DNA of 64,000 nucleotides from Alphaproteobacteria bacterium (GCA_012103315.1 WLWZ01000009.1:1-64000), one strand, 5' to 3'. Numbered from the stretch's first letter, positions 35,647 to 44,397 are shown. Notes: generated by a model from the letters alone, not told the origin. Numbers and translations are program-made.

Positions 35647-36915
35647 CTAGGGCGTGAACATCCCTTTCAGCATAAAGAAGAACAGGGCCGCCAAAATACC
35701 ACCCGCGGGCAAGGTTACGACCCAGGATACGATGATGTTGCCGATGACGCGGATATCCAGTGCTGCAAATCCACGTGCTAGGCCCACGCCCATCACGGCC
35801 CCAACAGCAATATGGGTGGTGGAGACCGGCATGGCAGTACGTGAAGCGAGGACTACGGTCACGGCAGCGGCAACGGTCGCGCAAAAACCGCTCGTCGGGG
35901 TGAGCGATGTGATCTTGGTCCCAATGGTCCGCATCACTCGGTAGCCATAGGTCGTGAGACCGAGAACGATACCGGCGCCGCCAAGGGCTAAGATCCAGAG
36001 CGGCATTTCGAGTTTTTGGGTGACTTCGCCGCCAGATTGAATAAGGCCGTAGACTGCGGCCAAGGGGCCGACGCCATTGGCGACATCGTTTGATCCATGT
36101 GCGAACGCCATCGCACAGGCAGTAAAGATGATCATTGGGGCAAAAACACGCTCGACGCTGGCGATATGCGATTTCTTGTCTTCTTCTTCGTCAAACGCCA
36201 CCCGGTTGACCGCCCATTTCCCAATCAGTGCGACAATGACGCCAATGATCGCGGCAACGAGAAAGCTTTCGCCAATCCCCAGTTCAATTTTTAGATGTTT
36301 GAGCCCTTTAAACAGAGTAACCAGCGAAATCACGAAGCCCACCAGGAATATGTACATTGGGGCCCATCGGACGGCGGCCTTGAACGGTTTGTCAGCATTC
36401 ATGATGAGGTGCTGAATGCTCATCATAAGTACAAAGGCGATTCCACCACCGAGTGCCGGGGAGACTACCCAGCTTGCGACGATCTGACTGATCTCGCCCC
36501 AATTCACCGCATCAACGCCGATACCTGCAACGGCGAAACCGACAATGGCGCCCACGATTGAATGGGTTGTCGAGACCGGCCAGCCTTTACTGGATGCAAG
36601 CGCTAGCCAGCAGCCTGCCGCTAGCAGGGCGGCGAGCATGCCAAAGACTAGAATTTCCGGTCGGTCTGCGATCTGACTAGGGTCGATAATGCCTTTACGG
36701 ATTGTCTTGGTAACATTACCACCGGCCAATGCGGCACCGGCAAACTCAAAAATTGCCGCGACAATAATTGCGGTTCGGACCGTAATAGCGCCGGATCCAA
36801 CCGACGTGCCGAGCGCATTGGCGACATCGTTGGCTCCGATGCCCCAGGTCATAAAGACGCCAAATATGATCGCGAGAACTAAAAGGTAAGGTCCGTAGTG
36901 GGAAATAATATCCAT
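35647..36915 (-). CDS. pit: Inorganic phosphate transporter, Pit family
   Basis: 422 residues with about ten membrane helices and the two internal PHO4 repeats. The signature GANDVANALGTSVGSGAIT is near residue 30 and its repeat GSNDVANGVGPLAAV is near 280, each followed by a STTHxxVGA segment. It carries phosphate, usually as a metal-phosphate complex with protons, across the inner membrane. The DUF47 gene just upstream on the same strand is its common partner. No Pho box is obvious. Confidence 0.94.
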   Translation of the reverse strand: MDIISHYGPYLLVLAIIFGVFMTWGIGANDVANALGTSVGSGAITVRTAIIVAAIFEFAGAALAGGNVTKTIRKGIIDPSQIADRPEILVFGMLAALLAAGCWLALASSKGWPVSTTHSIVGAIVGFAVAGIGVDAVNWGEISQIVASWVVSPALGGGIAFVLMMSIQHLIMNADKPFKAAVRWAPMYIFLVGFVISLVTLFKGLKHLKIELGIGESFLVAAIIGVIVALIGKWAVNRVAFDEEEDKKSHIASVERVFAPMIIFTACAMAFAHGSNDVANGVGPLAAVYGLIQSGGEVTQKLEMPLWILALGGAGIVLGLTTYGYRVMRTIGTKITSLTPTSGFCATVAAAVTVVLASRTAMPVSTTHIAVGAVMGVGLARGFAALDIRVIGNIIVSWVVTLPAGGILAALFFFMLKGMFTP

Positions 36916-36965
36916 GAAGCGATTACTTAAAAAAATCCATATTGGTTAAACGGTTGGGTTCTCAA

Positions 36966-37646
36966 TTACTGGGCAAGAAGCAGACGGTGCCGGTTGCCTG
37001 CGCGTTCTGCAAAATTGGCAAGATCACCGATCCAGTGAATAACCCGGTCCCACATAATGGTGGATACCGCGCCAATCTCGTCTTCATGCTCAAACAGCAT
37101 CCGCATGACTTTGATGGCTTGAACGTCAGTTTGGGTTTCTTCCTCATTGAGCTTGTCGAGCATGAACATGACTTTCTCGGACTCCGGCCCGCGAAAGCCC
37201 GTTTCCAACAAGGCATCGAGCTCTTCCATAACGCTGCCGAGATTATTGCAGACACTGACGCATTGTCTGGTGAGTTCCATTAAGGGCTCGAACACGGCAT
37301 CGGGTAGAGACATTGGCCGCGCCACCATCATGCCGGCGATATCTTGCGCGGTGTCGGCGATTGAATCCTGTAAATCAAGAATTTCGAGCAAGTCGCGTCG
37401 ATCAACCGGCATGAATATGCTTTTAGGCAGATTGCTCCGGAGTTCGTTTTTTATCTCATCTGCCTGGTTTTCCAGCGCATAAATTTTTTCACGACTCGCT
37501 TCGACCGCCGCCGCATCACCAGCTTTTACCGCTTCAAACAGGTTAGGCACTTCGTTGGCACAATCGATGGCGACGCGGACGTGTTCCTGCATCGGTTTGA
37601 AAGGCGATTGCCCAAATAATTGCATTAAGGGATTGTTGACGACCAT
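36966..37646 (-). CDS. DUF47/TIGR00153 PhoU-like protein
   Basis: 226 residues from ATG 37646, which has GGAGG 8 bases upstream (a frame to 37661 would bury this site). The all-helical sequence includes LFGQSPFKPMQEHV, LENQADEIKNELRSNLPKSIFMP and RRDLLEILDLQDSIADTAQDI, diagnostic for the PhoU-like Pit accessory family. These proteins modulate or assist Pit phosphate uptake. The gene precedes pit by 50 bases in the same orientation. Confidence 0.93.
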   Translation of the reverse strand: MVVNNPLMQLFGQSPFKPMQEHVRVAIDCANEVPNLFEAVKAGDAAAVEASREKIYALENQADEIKNELRSNLPKSIFMPVDRRDLLEILDLQDSIADTAQDIAGMMVARPMSLPDAVFEPLMELTRQCVSVCNNLGSVMEELDALLETGFRGPESEKVMFMLDKLNEEETQTDVQAIKVMRMLFEHEDEIGAVSTIMWDRVIHWIGDLANFAERAGNRHRLLLAQ

Positions 37647-37774
37647 AAACCTGTCCTCCAAATCTCATCGTTACATTCAGCCTGATCTGAATGTTACAGA
37701 TAGATGATACTCTCGCGGGCGACATATACGAGTTGAACTCGAATCGCAATGGGGATGGTCGTGGATATAAGAAA

Positions 37775-37870
37775 TGGCGGAAGAGAGTGGGAGTTGAACC
37801 CACCAGGCACGTTTAACGCCCCTCACCGGGTTTGAAGCCCGAGCGCAGCACCGGCTCACGAATCCCTTCC
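37775..37870 (-). tRNA. selC: tRNA-Sec (anticodon TCA)
   Basis: A 96-nucleotide tRNA on the minus strand. The 8-base acceptor stem pairs GGAAGGGA (5' end at 37870) with TCTCTTCC at 37786-37779, followed by discriminator G and an encoded CCA. The anticodon loop CTTCAAA places TCA at 37835-37833. A long variable arm lies between the anticodon stem and the T arm (GGTTCAACTCC region). The 8-base acceptor and extra length are hallmarks of bacterial selenocysteine tRNA. It lies 43 bases upstream of selB in the same orientation. Confidence 0.95.
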
Positions 37871-37913
37871 GCAGTATCTCCTTATCTAAGGTTATTTGGA
37901 CAAGCGGTAAATC

Positions 37914-39827
37914 CTATCCTCCAAAAATTTCGGCTGCAGGTTTTACAATCGAACGTGTATTGCCGTCTCTCTTGGTCAGCCCGGTTTTGTCGAAAAACTC
38001 CAAGATTTCGATGGCCATGTTGCGGCCGATGCCTGACTTATTGCGAAACTCAGCTGCTGTTATCTCGCTTTCGTTGGCGAGTGCTTCAGCGATGGCAGCC
38101 AGCTCCTGGACGGCATCCGGCAATAAGAAGCGGCTCTCCGAGACCTGCAGGACAAACCCGGTTGCCGCAGCGCGGCGCATAAAAGCCGTCAGGGCCGTTG
38201 GTTTTATGCCCATTTCATCCGCAACTTCATGCAATGAGAGGGGACGCATGCCGGCCTCTTCCATAGTCTGGCGGACATCTGACCAGAGTTTTTTATCCTG
38301 TGTATTCATGCCTGGTTGATGGCCCGGCAGGCGAAGCTGCCGATTGGCAAGGACAAGCTTGTTATCGGCCGCGAGCTGACCAACCACGGCGTTGAACAAC
38401 GGTATTGGCGGCCTTGGATCAAAGGAGAGCCGTAAGGTGTTTTCGGCAGGTCCAAGTTGATCAGGCCGTTCGCTATGCCATTTCTCGAGGGCGACTAGAA
38501 TGTCTGTTGCAAGCGCGTCCCAGCGCGTTCGGGCGACCCCTGTTTGTTCGCCGTCGCGGCCGGTAATGACCATGTCGAGGTCGGCCCATAAAGCCTCAGC
38601 CAGATCATTCGTCAGATTACGACTGATGATAAAGCGGCTGAGATCAACACCGTTTGGCTGGGTATCGAGCAATGACGTGAGTGCTTGAGCAGGGTCACTA
38701 TCCTCCATCGCTCCAACCGCAGCGAGCCTGGCCGGCTTTGAACGGCCACGTGTAGGTGCGAAGGGGTCGATGACACTGCCGCCCGCCATGGTTCGTCGTG
38801 CGGATTGGTCGCGGAGGATCAGCCGGTCGCCATGTAGTGCGCCAACAGGTTCGTCGAGGACCAGCTGCACCGTAGCCGACGTTCCGGGGGCAACGGTTTT
38901 ACCATCCAGTAGAGCGATGCGGGCGATGATATCAGCAGCACCGATATGGAGATGCACCGGCGTCCAGTGTTTTAACGCGCGCGGTTCGGATTTGAGTAGA
39001 CGGATACGGGCATCAAATCGTTTGGTTGGAGCGTGGACAGTCTCGCCCAAAACCCAGTTGCCGCGATGGACCTGTTCTTTATCGAGATCGGGGCCAGTGA
39101 TGTTAAGGGCGCAGCGCTGTCCGACCTGTCCGGTTTCGGAGTCTCGGTTCTGGGCATGAATGCCGCGGACTCGTGCCTGATGGCCTGAAGGCGACAGAAC
39201 CAGTTGATCACCGACGGCGACTTTGCCGGAAAAGACGCTACCCGTAACCACCAGTCCGGCACCGGGCACTGTGAAGCGTCGGTCGATGGCAAGTCGAAAG
39301 TTGCCGTCGTGTTGGGACGAATCAAATGCAGCAGCAACGGTTTCCAAATGAGTCCTTAGCTCGATGACGCCATCACCGCTGATGCCCGAGACAGGAAATA
39401 CCGGCGCGCCTTCGAGTGACGTGCCATCGAGCAGCATCTCTGTTAGCTCAATGACTTCCTCAACCCGATCGGGCTCAGCGCGGTCGATCTTGGTAATTGC
39501 GACCGCACCGGCAGAGAGGCCCAGGAGGTCAAGGATTGCCAGGTGTTCTTCAGTCTGCGGCATTGGGCCGTCATCTGCGGCGACAACGAGCAGCGCATAA
39601 TCGATGCCCGTGACCCCCGCCAGCATATTGCGAACGAATTTCTCATGACCGGGGACATCGATAAAGCCAAGGACATTGTCCTGATCTAATTTGTGATAGG
39701 CATAGCCAAGGTCGATAGAAATGCCGCGTGCCTTTTCTTCCGGCAGGCGGTCGGTATCAACGCCGGTCAGTGCCTTGACCAGAACGGTTTTGCCGTGATC
39801 GATATGGCCCGAAGTCGCGATAATCAT
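37914..39827 (-). CDS. selB: Selenocysteine-specific elongation factor SelB
   Basis: 637 residues. G motifs are GHIDHGKTVLVKAL at residues 7-20, DVPGHEKFVRNM near 58, and ITKIDRAEP near 110. Beta-barrel domains II and III follow. The C-terminal half holds the winged-helix repeats that bind the SECIS hairpin (SLHEVADEMGIKPTALTAF, then AAEFRNKSGIGRNMAIEILE and FFDKTGLTKR). SelB delivers Sec-tRNA to in-frame UGA codons. The start overlaps the selA stop in an ATGA junction. Together with selA, tRNA-Sec and two UGA-containing genes it forms a compact selenocysteine island. Confidence 0.97.
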   Translation of the reverse strand: MIIATSGHIDHGKTVLVKALTGVDTDRLPEEKARGISIDLGYAYHKLDQDNVLGFIDVPGHEKFVRNMLAGVTGIDYALLVVAADDGPMPQTEEHLAILDLLGLSAGAVAITKIDRAEPDRVEEVIELTEMLLDGTSLEGAPVFPVSGISGDGVIELRTHLETVAAAFDSSQHDGNFRLAIDRRFTVPGAGLVVTGSVFSGKVAVGDQLVLSPSGHQARVRGIHAQNRDSETGQVGQRCALNITGPDLDKEQVHRGNWVLGETVHAPTKRFDARIRLLKSEPRALKHWTPVHLHIGAADIIARIALLDGKTVAPGTSATVQLVLDEPVGALHGDRLILRDQSARRTMAGGSVIDPFAPTRGRSKPARLAAVGAMEDSDPAQALTSLLDTQPNGVDLSRFIISRNLTNDLAEALWADLDMVITGRDGEQTGVARTRWDALATDILVALEKWHSERPDQLGPAENTLRLSFDPRPPIPLFNAVVGQLAADNKLVLANRQLRLPGHQPGMNTQDKKLWSDVRQTMEEAGMRPLSLHEVADEMGIKPTALTAFMRRAAATGFVLQVSESRFLLPDAVQELAAIAEALANESEITAAEFRNKSGIGRNMAIEILEFFDKTGLTKRDGNTRSIVKPAAEIFGG

Positions 39828-41248
39828 TTGATGGTGATCGCGTTGAGTTGGCTGATAAAGGCTTCCTCATTGCTAGGCTCGAGACAGCGTAAATCCAGCC
39901 AAAACGCATCATCCTGAATTCTGCCGATGACTGGCATAGGGAGACTACGGAGCGCGGTGGCGAGGTGTTTTAGAGCTGTGCCAACGCCCTTGGTTGCGGT
40001 GGGGCGGATGACTAACGCAACGCTGTCGAGCCGTTCGGCAGGTAACGAGCCGCTGCCGATTTGGCTCTGGCATTGGTCGAGTGCTACAGCGTATCGGTCG
40101 CCGAGGGTATTGTCGAGGGCAGGCGAGATGCGTGTTGCCGTCGCCCGGATTTCTTCTTGTTTGCGGGCTAAAAGGCGGAGGGTCGGTATTCGTTCAGCCA
40201 GCCGGTCAGGGTCGGCGTAGAGTCGAAGGATGGTTTCCAGCGCGGCAATCGTCATCTTGTCGCAACGCATGGCGCGCTTCATCGGGTTTTTTTTGACCTT
40301 GGCTATCAAATCCGCACGTCCGGCAATAATTCCGGCTTGTGGCCCACCAAGCAGCTTGTCGCCGCTAAAACTCACCAGGTCAGCGCCGCTAGCCAGCGCT
40401 TCCTGGGCTGTTGGTTCGTGAGGCAGCCCGAACTGGCGGAGGTCGGTCATCGTGCCACTGCCAAGATCTATGACAAAGGGCAGGTCGTTTTTGTGCGCGA
40501 GCGCCGCGAGGTCAGTGTCTGACACGGCCGCCGTAAAGCCTTGAACCTCATAATTGCTGGTGTGGATTTTCATCAGCATGGCGGTCTTTGGGCTGATAGC
40601 TTCTTCGAAGTCTTTGGGATGGGTTCGATTGGTCGTGCCGACTTCGCGCAGCTTGGCCCCGGCGCGGGACATAATATCGGGTATCCGGAAAGCGCCGCCA
40701 ATTTCAATCAGCTCACCACGTGAGACGATAACTTCCTTGCGCAGCGCCAAAGCGTTGAGCATCAACAGCACAGCAGCGGCGTTGTTGTTGACGATGGTAG
40801 CCGCTTCAGCACCGATCAGTTCGGCGAATTTATCTTCCACATGAACATCGCGATCACCGCGTTTGCCGGTCGTCAGATTAAATTCGAGGTTACTCGCCCC
40901 GCGTGATACCGCAGCGATGGCGTTTATCGCCTCTTCGGGGAGTGGCGCGCGGCCAAGATTGGTATGCAGCACCGTACCGGTCAGGTTAAAAACCGGTTTG
41001 AGTGAAGGCGACAGATCAGCCTCAAGCGTCGCGACTACGCGCGCTAGAATGTTTGTCGCCGAAACATCATCGACCGCGACATCGTCTTTCCTGGCCAGAG
41101 ATTGCCGCAGTGCCGCGAGGTCATCGCGCACGGCATTGGTCACCGGCTGACGACCAAAAGCATCGATCAATGTCTCCGCATCGGCGGTCCGAAGCAGCTT
41201 GTCGACGGAGGGTATGGAGGAGAGGAGAGTGGCAGTGGAGTCTGTCAT
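39824..41248 (-). CDS. selA: L-seryl-tRNA(Sec) selenium transferase SelA
   Basis: 474 residues from ATG 41248, which has GGAG 7 bases upstream; a GTG at 41260 in frame is less likely. PLP-dependent fold type I: VFNLTGTVLHTNLGRAPL near residue 90, and the PLP lysine in LVSFSGDKLLGGPQAG near residue 300. SelA converts Ser-tRNA(Sec) to Sec-tRNA(Sec) using selenophosphate. The N-terminal IPSVDKLL region matches the tRNA-binding domain of the family. selD, which makes selenophosphate, is not in the window. The gene follows the deiodinase-like gene by 33 bases on the same strand. Confidence 0.97.
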   Translation of the reverse strand: MTDSTATLLSSIPSVDKLLRTADAETLIDAFGRQPVTNAVRDDLAALRQSLARKDDVAVDDVSATNILARVVATLEADLSPSLKPVFNLTGTVLHTNLGRAPLPEEAINAIAAVSRGASNLEFNLTTGKRGDRDVHVEDKFAELIGAEAATIVNNNAAAVLLMLNALALRKEVIVSRGELIEIGGAFRIPDIMSRAGAKLREVGTTNRTHPKDFEEAISPKTAMLMKIHTSNYEVQGFTAAVSDTDLAALAHKNDLPFVIDLGSGTMTDLRQFGLPHEPTAQEALASGADLVSFSGDKLLGGPQAGIIAGRADLIAKVKKNPMKRAMRCDKMTIAALETILRLYADPDRLAERIPTLRLLARKQEEIRATATRISPALDNTLGDRYAVALDQCQSQIGSGSLPAERLDSVALVIRPTATKGVGTALKHLATALRSLPMPVIGRIQDDAFWLDLRCLEPSNEEAFISQLNAITIK

Positions 41249-41281
41249 GCCAGACTCCACTGGATCACACCAGAACGTATG

Positions 41282-41956
41282 TCAGGCTGACTGAGCCTTA
41301 ATGGCTTCTTCCCAGCTATCGGGATCAAACTTGTGCGGACCTTCGCCACCGGCATAGGTGATCTTGCCATCAGGGTCGATGACAAACAGCCGGATCGGTG
41401 CCGCGACATATTTACTTTCCGCCTCATCATCGAGATTGTCGATGAGCATGGGGTATTTGAGATCAAGCCCGATCTGGCATGCATTGCCAATTTCAGCACG
41501 TTCGTCAGCCGTCGTTGGCGCTTTATAGAAAAGCTCGGTTTCGAGGTTTTGTATAGTTTGCCAGCCATCAGAAGGGTGTGCTTCACATACATAGATCAGG
41601 AAGAATTCAATATCGTCTTTGTTTGCTTCGTAAATTTCGTTCAGTCGCACGGACTGATCACGAAAGGGAGGTCATGTGTAGGAGCCGAAACAGAGTGCTA
41701 CCGACTTCCCCCTTAAATCTGAAAGTTTTACATACTCGCCGGTACGCTTTTTGGTCCGGTCGAGACGTTCAAGCTCAAAGTCCGGCGCCATCTCGCCGAT
41801 TTTTGGCACTTGGTCCTGACGGGCTTTCTGACCAGCCATCATGGTATCGAACTCTTCGGCGCTCATATCCGATATCTGAAGCCAGACATCGCGCTTTTCC
41901 GGAAAGCTCATAGAGTTCCAGTCCATATCCTTGAACTGTTCGAAACGGGGATCCAT
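41282..41956 (-). CDS. Iodothyronine-deiodinase-like selenoprotein (in-frame UGA at residue 95)
   Basis: 224 residues when the TGA at 41674-41672 is read as selenocysteine. Around it the chain reads FGSYTUPPFR, the deiodinase active-site motif (vertebrate enzymes have FGSxTUPxF). Residues 125-132 are EAHPSDGW, the second deiodinase signature, in a thioredoxin fold that ends with LFVIDPDGKITYAGGEGP. The frame is open on both sides and a hairpin follows the TGA. The N-terminal 60 residues (KDMDWNSMSF, DVWLQISDMSAEEF) are an extra helical segment. A GGGAGG ribosome site precedes ATG 41956. It could act as a reductive dehalogenase of iodinated organics or as a selenol peroxidase. It is co-directional with selA and selB. 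Confidence 0.9.
41638..41662 (-). promoter_or_regulatory. Candidate bacterial SECIS hairpin of the deiodinase-like gene
   Basis: On the minus strand a perfect 6-base stem TCAGTC/GACTGA (41657-41652 with 41646-41641) closes a 5-base CGTGC loop, and an outer CGT/ACG pairing with a two-base bulge extends it. The apical loop starts 20 bases after the TGA, within the 16-37 base distance usual for bacterial SECIS elements. The GU in the loop fits SelB recognition. It lies inside the coding sequence, as expected in bacteria. Confidence 0.75.
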
Positions 41957-41982
41957 TGGATTTTCCCTCCCAGTGATTTCTT

Positions 41983-42039
41983 TCTCATATGAGACTAGGA
42001 CTATTTGTCCCGTTCGGCAATTGTCGCTCTTGCAATTGT
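41983..42039. promoter_or_regulatory. Candidate control elements in the shared divergent selenoprotein promoter region
   Basis: The 128-base region between the two divergent UGA genes contains a perfect 12-base palindrome, TCTCATATGAGA (41983-41994), and a direct repeat of GCAATTGT (42017-42024 and 42032-42039), each holding the palindrome CAATTG. These are plausible operator sites that could co-regulate both genes. No regulator is encoded nearby and no consensus match is claimed. Confidence 0.35.
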
Positions 42040-42084
42040 GATTGGTCCGGTGACAATGAACGGGTACCTAACTGGAGTAAATGA

Positions 42085-42573
42085 ATGGCTACAAAACTGG
42101 ATATCGGTGATGCCTTCCCCGCGATGACCCTTAATTTGGTCGGCGGTGGCACGGCAACACTCCCGGATTTAGCTGATGCGAAGTATCAGCTGATCCTGTT
42201 CTATCGAGGACATTGGTGACCTTACTGCCGCCGGCAGTTGGTCGGCTTTGAAAATGAGAAAGCTACTCTCGATGCTGAAGGCATAAAGGTAATTGCCGCC
42301 AGTATTGATACAGGTGACGAAGCAAAAATGGTGGCTGACGAGGTATCTTTCCCCGTCGGTCAGGGTGTTACGCACGAGCAGGCATCGCAGCTTGATGCGT
42401 GGTGGGAAGACCGTCGCGGCATTATTCAGCCGTCGGAATTCCTGCTTGGCGATGATGGAAAGGTTGTTTCATCGAGCTATAGCGCTGGGCCGCTTGCCCG
42501 CATGGATGCTGCAGATGTCATCAAACTGGTTCAGCTCTTCGAAAGACGGAAAGCAGAAGCAGCTCAGAAGTAA
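42085..42573 (+). CDS. Peroxiredoxin-like UxxC selenoprotein (in-frame UGA at residue 45)
   Basis: 162 residues when the TGA at 42217-42219 is read as selenocysteine. The start MATKLDIGDAFPAMTLN and the active site FYRGHWUPYCRRQL match thioredoxin-fold AhpC/TSA-like proteins in which the usual motif is WCPxC; here Sec replaces the first Cys, leaving the second as resolving Cys48. The chain continues with KVIAASIDTGDEAKMVADE and FLLGDDGKVV. GGAG lies 6-9 bases before ATG 42085, and the frame stays open before and after the TGA. It is divergent from the deiodinase-like gene. A peroxide or disulfide reductase role is likely. Confidence 0.9.
42227..42246 (+). promoter_or_regulatory. Candidate bacterial SECIS hairpin of the peroxiredoxin-like gene
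   Basis: GCCGCC (42227-42232) pairs with GGTCGGC (42240-42246) around a GGCAGTT loop, with one bulged T at 42242. A competing hairpin CTGCC/GGCAG (42225-42237) has a 3-base loop. The first has a GU-containing loop and a bulged U, features known from the E. coli element, but its apex is only about 13 bases from the TGA, slightly short. Which fold forms cannot be decided by eye. Confidence 0.55.
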
Positions 42574-42623
42574 CGGGGAATTACGCGCGCCGGACTGGCC
42601 CGTAATAGATTTATGGAGGTCAC

Positions 42624-43151
42624 ATGGCGCGCGTTTCTCTCGTTGAAGCGGAAGGCAAACCCGAACTCGCTGAGTTCGTCGATAAGTTAAAAGCCGGCCG
42701 TCGTGGCAAGCTACTCAATATATATAAGATGCTGATGAATAACCCACCTGCTGCAACGGGCTGGTTTGATTTTGTCAATTTGGTGCGCTGGGAGCTTGGC
42801 GTTGAAGGCCGGCTTCGCGAGTTGATCATCATCCGGATTGGTTACTTCAACCGGGTGCAATATGTCATCAAACAACATGTGCCTGAACTCGCTGAGGCTG
42901 AAGGTCTTTCGGTCGCCGAGTGTGATGCCCTGAAAGATTGGGAAAACTCGGATATGTTTGATGAGCGGGATCGCGCCATCCTGGCCTATACCGATTCCAT
43001 GTCACGTGACATTCAGGTGTCGGATGAAATCTATGATGCTGTTGCGGCACATTTTGATGATGAAGGCATGGTTGGGCTAACGGTTCTGATTGGCACCTAT
43101 AATATGCATACCCGAATATTCCAGGCGCTCAATATCGATCTGGAGAAATAA
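42624..43151 (+). CDS. Carboxymuconolactone decarboxylase-like (CMD) protein
   Basis: 175 residues. The family helix pair is RLRELIIIRIGYFNRVQYVIKQH near residues 74-96, given here as its position, followed by EAEGLSVAECDALKDWENS and ERDRAILAYTDSMSRD, all typical of the CMD/AhpD fold. The CxxC of AhpD is absent, so this is not a peroxidase partner for the preceding selenoprotein in the usual sense. TGGAGG precedes the ATG. It lies 50 bases downstream of the selenoprotein gene on the same strand and upstream of an acyl-CoA-dehydrogenase-like gene. Confidence 0.87.
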   Translation: MARVSLVEAEGKPELAEFVDKLKAGRRGKLLNIYKMLMNNPPAATGWFDFVNLVRWELGVEGRLRELIIIRIGYFNRVQYVIKQHVPELAEAEGLSVAECDALKDWENSDMFDERDRAILAYTDSMSRDIQVSDEIYDAVAAHFDDEGMVGLTVLIGTYNMHTRIFQALNIDLEK

Positions 43152-43224
43152 TCCAGACGATGCCGTTGGGGTGACAGGGACCTGTTCCCCCTTATAAAAT
43201 AGAGAAAACCAACAGGGAAGTTCG

Positions 43225-44397
43225 ATGTCAGATACCGATAAAATTGACTGGGTTGCGCGCGCGCAGGCCCTGCAGGAACAAATTGCTGCGGCGGCTGACG
43301 ACACAGAGGCGCAGGGCAAGGTCACGCCACAAGTGATGGCCGCTTTGCATGATGCCGAGCTTTTCCGTATGGCGTTGCCGCGGTCGATTGGTGGCGATGA
43401 AGCGACACCGTTGATGCTGATGCAGACCATCGAAGCAATTGCTCAGGCAGATGCCAGCACCGCCTGGTGTGTCGGGCAGGGCACCGGCTGCACCTGGGGA
43501 TCGGGGTACGTTTCGCATGACGTCTGTAAGGATATTTTTGGCCCCCGTGAGGCCGTGATGGCCTGGGGGCCACCCGCTAAGGCGGCTGCTGTCCCCGTTG
43601 ATGGTGGTTATAAAGTCTCCGGCGAATGGCGCTTTGGTAGTGGCAGCCGCAATGCCACCTGGCTCGGCGGCCATAGCCGGGTCTGTGATGAAGAAGGCAA
43701 CCATCTCAAAGACGATGATGGCAAACCGCGCATGCGGACCATGCTGTTCGAGAAATCAAAAGCCGAGATGATTGATGTCTGGCAGGTGATGGGGCTCAAA
43801 GGGACTGGCAGCGACAATTACAAAGTCACCGATCTGTTTATCCCCGAAGAATATACCACCTGGCGCGACAGCCAGCCGGATCGAGTTGAGAAAGGCCCAC
43901 TCTATAACATCCCGTTGCTGACCAGCTATGGCATTATGTTCTCTGGCCTGACGCTCGGTATTGCGCGCACCATGCTTGAGGATTTTAAAGAGCTGGCGGT
44001 AACCAAAGTCGGCGGCGGCATGTCGACGGTATTGCGCGAAAACGCGGTTATTCAGTCTCAGGTCTCGATCAATGAAGCCAAGCTGCGGTCCAGCCGGGCG
44101 TTTCTGGTCGAGATGATTGAAGAATATTGGGAAGCGCAGTGCTCTGGTGAGCCGCCTTCATTTGATGTGCGGGGACGGCTGCGTCTGGCGATTACCTATT
44201 CAATGAACCAGGCGCAGGAAGTTGCCAACTTTGTATTCCAGGCTTGCGGCACCAATGCGATCTTTGAGACCAATCCGTTTGAAAGGCGGTTCCGCGATAT
44301 TCACACGGTTCTTGCGCAAGGACAGTCACATGTCTCGAACTATGAGCCGGTGGGTGAGGTTCTGATGGGGTTGCCGCCGTCCGGGCATAGAGTTTAG
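43225..44397 (+). CDS. Acyl-CoA-dehydrogenase-fold flavoprotein (flavin-dependent monooxygenase type)
   Basis: 390 residues. The N-terminal helical part has LFRMALPRSIGGDEATPL and IAQADASTAWCVGQG. The central part has YKVSGEWRFGSGSRNATWLGG, then DVWQVMGLKGTGSDNYKVTDLFIPE. The C-terminal helices end with RDIHTVLAQGQSHVSNYEPVG. The pattern matches the branch of the ACAD fold that includes HpaB/HsaA-like and pigment-biosynthesis hydroxylases; the usual ACAD catalytic Glu is not evident. It would need reduced flavin from a separate reductase. GGGAAG precedes the ATG. Confidence 0.87.
   Translation: MSDTDKIDWVARAQALQEQIAAAADDTEAQGKVTPQVMAALHDAELFRMALPRSIGGDEATPLMLMQTIEAIAQADASTAWCVGQGTGCTWGSGYVSHDVCKDIFGPREAVMAWGPPAKAAAVPVDGGYKVSGEWRFGSGSRNATWLGGHSRVCDEEGNHLKDDDGKPRMRTMLFEKSKAEMIDVWQVMGLKGTGSDNYKVTDLFIPEEYTTWRDSQPDRVEKGPLYNIPLLTSYGIMFSGLTLGIARTMLEDFKELAVTKVGGGMSTVLRENAVIQSQVSINEAKLRSSRAFLVEMIEEYWEAQCSGEPPSFDVRGRLRLAITYSMNQAQEVANFVFQACGTNAIFETNPFERRFRDIHTVLAQGQSHVSNYEPVGEVLMGLPPSGHRV

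Noticed and set aside
41672..41674. TGA in the deiodinase-like gene as a nonsense mutation
   Set aside because: The codon sits exactly at the Sec position of the deiodinase motif, the rest of the frame is intact, and the Sec machinery is adjacent with a well-placed hairpin.
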